This document shows positions 29,419-31,128 of a DNA stretch of 31,128 bases, one piece after another. The position numbers and the translations under genes were made by a program. This DNA is from Pseudomonadota bacterium. Lineage in GTDB: Bacteria > Pseudomonadota > Alphaproteobacteria > Sphingomonadales > Sphingomonadaceae. Numbering within the stretch: the first letter of the stretch is position 1; each line of letters begins with the position of its first letter. The notes under the pieces are model-generated. The model saw only the letters and a program-made list of their open reading frames with translations. It had not been told where the DNA came from and searched no databases. The DNA is taken from NCBI GenBank assembly GCA_023390415.1, contig JAEWCW010000052.1, forward strand, positions 1 through 31,128, read 5' to 3'.

Positions 29419-31128
29419 CTAGGCGGCCTGCTCCCGCGCTTCGGCGGGCTCCACCTTCAATTCGAGCGCCCCGTCTCCTTCCTCGACATAGACGGTCGAA
29501 CCGTCGGTCACCTCGCCGCGCAGGATCAAGTCGGCGAGCGGATCCTGGAGGTAGCGTTGGACGGCCCGCTTCAGCGGCCGGGCGCCATAGACCGGATCGT
29601 AGCCGACCCGGCCGAGCCAGGCGCGGGCGCCGTCGCTCAGCACGAGCCTCACCTTGCGGTCCGCGAGCAGCTGCTGGACGTGGGCGACTTGGATGTCGAC
29701 GATCGGCCCCATATGCTCGGGGTGGAGCCGGTGGAAGAGGATGATCTCGTCCAGACGGTTGAGGAATTCGGGCCTGAAATGGCTGCGGACCACCTCCATC
29801 ACCTGGGGCTCGACCTCCTCGACCTTCTGCCCCTCGTCGAGTGCGGTCAGATACTGGCTGCCAAGGTTCGAGGTGAGGACGATGATCGTATTGGTGAAGT
29901 CGACTGTCCGACCCTGACCGTCGGTCAGCCGGCCGTCGTCGAGCACCTGGAGGAGGATGTTGAAGACGTCGTTATGCGCCTTCTCCACCTCATCGAACAA
30001 TATGACCTGGTAGGGCCGCCGGCGAACCGCCTCGGTCAGAACCCCGCCCTCCTCGTAGCCGACATAGCCTGGAGGCGCCCCAATTAGCCGGGCGACCGAA
30101 TGCTTCTCCATATATTCTGACATGTCGATCCGAACCATGGCGTGGCTGTCGTCGAACAGGAATTCAGCCAGGGCCTTGGTGAGCTCGGTCTTGCCGACGC
30201 CGGTCGGCCCGAGGAACAGGAAGGAGCCCATCGGCCGGTTCGGATCCTGGAGGCCGGCGCGTGCGCGGCGTACCGCGCGGCTGACCGCCGCGACCGCCTC
30301 CTGCTGGCCGATCACCCGCTTTCCGAGCGCTTCTTCCATGTGGACCAGCTTGGTACGCTCGCCTTCGAGCATCCGCTCCATCGGAATGCCGGTCCAGCGG
30401 GCCACGACCGCGGCGATGTCCTCCGCCGTGACCTCCTCGCGAAGCATCGCGCTCTGGGAGGCGGCCTCGGCCTCGGCGAGCTGCTTCTCGAGGTTCGGGA
30501 TCCGGCCATATTGGAGCTCACCTGCCTTGGCGAGGTCGCCGGCGCGCTGCGCTTGCTCGAGCTCGAGCCTGGCCTGATCGAGTTGCTCCTTGATCCTGCT
30601 CTCGGCTGCGATCTTCTCCTTCTCGGCCAGCCAGCGCTGGGTGAGCTCGGCAGATTGCTGCTCCAGATTGGCGAGCTCCGCCTCGAGCGCTGCGAGCCGC
30701 TCCTTCGAGGCGCGGTCGCTCTCCTTCTTCAGCGCCTCGCGCTCGATCTTGAGCTGGATGATCCGCCGGTCGAGGGTCTCGATCTCTTCGGGCTTGGATT
30801 CGACCTCCATGCGCAGGCGCGAGGCGGCCTCGTCCATCAGGTCGATCGCCTTGTCCGGAAGGAAGCGGTCGGTGATGTAGCGGTTGCTGAGCGTCGCCGC
30901 CGCGACGATCGCACCGTCGGTGATCCGCACGCCGTGGTGCAGCTCGTATTTCTCCTTGAGCCCGCGAAGAATCGAGATCATGTCCTCGACCGTGGGCTCG
31001 CCGACGAAGACCGGCTGGAAGCGCCGCTGCAGCGCCGGGTCCTTCTCGACATGCTTGCGATATTCGTCGAGCGTGGTGGCGCCGATGCAGTGAAGCTCGC
31101 CGCGGGCGAGCGCGGGCTTGAGCAGGTT
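29419..31128 (-). CDS. clpB: ClpB disaggregase, partial (N-terminal part beyond window)
   Basis: The last 569 residues of the AAA+ chaperone that resolves aggregates with DnaK. The visible part starts inside the first nucleotide-binding domain (LLKPALARGELHCIGATTLDEYRKHVEKD and the following GEPTVED), then the coiled-coil middle domain (about 200 residues rich in Glu, Lys, Arg and Leu), then NBD2 with Walker A GPTGVGKTELTKALAEF, the pore motif GAPPGYVGYEEGG, Walker B VILFDEVEKAH and sensor IIVLTSNLGSQ, and the closing RGEVTDGSTVYVEEGDG. The missing N-terminal part, about 290 residues, lies past the right edge. Its stop is 34 bp before the TPR/2OG gene, so they might be cotranscribed. No CIRCE element or heat-shock promoter can be seen from here. 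Confidence 0.97.
   Translation of the reverse strand, partial: NLLKPALARGELHCIGATTLDEYRKHVEKDPALQRRFQPVFVGEPTVEDMISILRGLKEKYELHHGVRITDGAIVAAATLSNRYITDRFLPDKAIDLMDEAASRLRMEVESKPEEIETLDRRIIQLKIEREALKKESDRASKERLAALEAELANLEQQSAELTQRWLAEKEKIAAESRIKEQLDQARLELEQAQRAGDLAKAGELQYGRIPNLEKQLAEAEAASQSAMLREEVTAEDIAAVVARWTGIPMERMLEGERTKLVHMEEALGKRVIGQQEAVAAVSRAVRRARAGLQDPNRPMGSFLFLGPTGVGKTELTKALAEFLFDDSHAMVRIDMSEYMEKHSVARLIGAPPGYVGYEEGGVLTEAVRRRPYQVILFDEVEKAHNDVFNILLQVLDDGRLTDGQGRTVDFTNTIIVLTSNLGSQYLTALDEGQKVEEVEPQVMEVVRSHFRPEFLNRLDEIILFHRLHPEHMGPIVDIQVAHVQQLLADRKVRLVLSDGARAWLGRVGYDPVYGARPLKRAVQRYLQDPLADLILRGEVTDGSTVYVEEGDGALELKVEPAEAREQAA

Overview
The window is GC-rich and gene-dense and looks like chromosomal DNA of an alphaproteobacterium, most likely from the Sphingomonadales. 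This rests on recognisable neighbourhoods (nusB-thiL-hppA; bolA, J-domain protein, cobS, cobT; xseA-DUF2093), on a glycine-rich TonB protein with a large TonB-dependent receptor, and on the style of the secreted proteins. I cannot name genus or species. I see no rRNA, tRNA, CRISPR array, integrase, transposase or phage gene.

Layout. 1-5.6 kb (minus strand): pirin-like protein and an epoxide-hydrolase-like enzyme (4-nt overlap), nusB, thiL and hppA, a proton-pumping pyrophosphatase of the potassium-independent type. 5.7-11.3 kb: a small secreted protein, bolA facing a J-domain protein across a 14-bp palindrome, then cobS, cobT and a phytase-like esterase running rightward, and rpmB facing back with a recognisable promoter. 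11.5-15.3 kb: a 73-residue membrane protein, tadA, then tonB and an OmpA-type lipoprotein on the minus strand, a repeat-bearing intergenic region, and a CNNM/CBS transporter-like protein. 15.3-19.1 kb: a leftward row of purD plus three small membrane-anchored proteins, head to head with xseA; the two start codons share CATG. 19.1-21.9 kb: DUF2093, an M23/LytM peptidase and a TPR-aspartyl hydroxylase joined by ATGA overlaps, meeting a secreted protein.

21.9-29.4 kb is the most distinctive part. A 1001-residue TonB-dependent receptor has a structured upstream region (a perfect dyad, a terminator-like hairpin and two more hairpins) and a strong intrinsic terminator. It is followed by two tandem paralogous HxD-type 2-oxoglutarate/Fe(II) oxygenases. 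Converging on them is a two-gene unit: a TPR protein with a C-terminal 2OG-oxygenase domain, and a SAM methyltransferase coupled to it by a GTGA overlap. With the AspH-type enzyme at 20 kb, four putative Fe(II)/2OG oxygenases lie within about 9.3 kb. A receptor-linked system that takes up and modifies a peptide or surface protein is a reasonable but unproven reading. The window ends inside clpB, whose N-terminal part lies beyond the right edge.

Functional links. TonB (12.2 kb) is of the kind that would energise the receptor. CobS and CobT are AAA+/VWA partners, but no CobN is present here. purD, nusB, thiL, rpmB, tadA, xseA, hppA and clpB are housekeeping genes, so most of the window is conserved chromosomal backbone with accessory cargo concentrated around the receptor.
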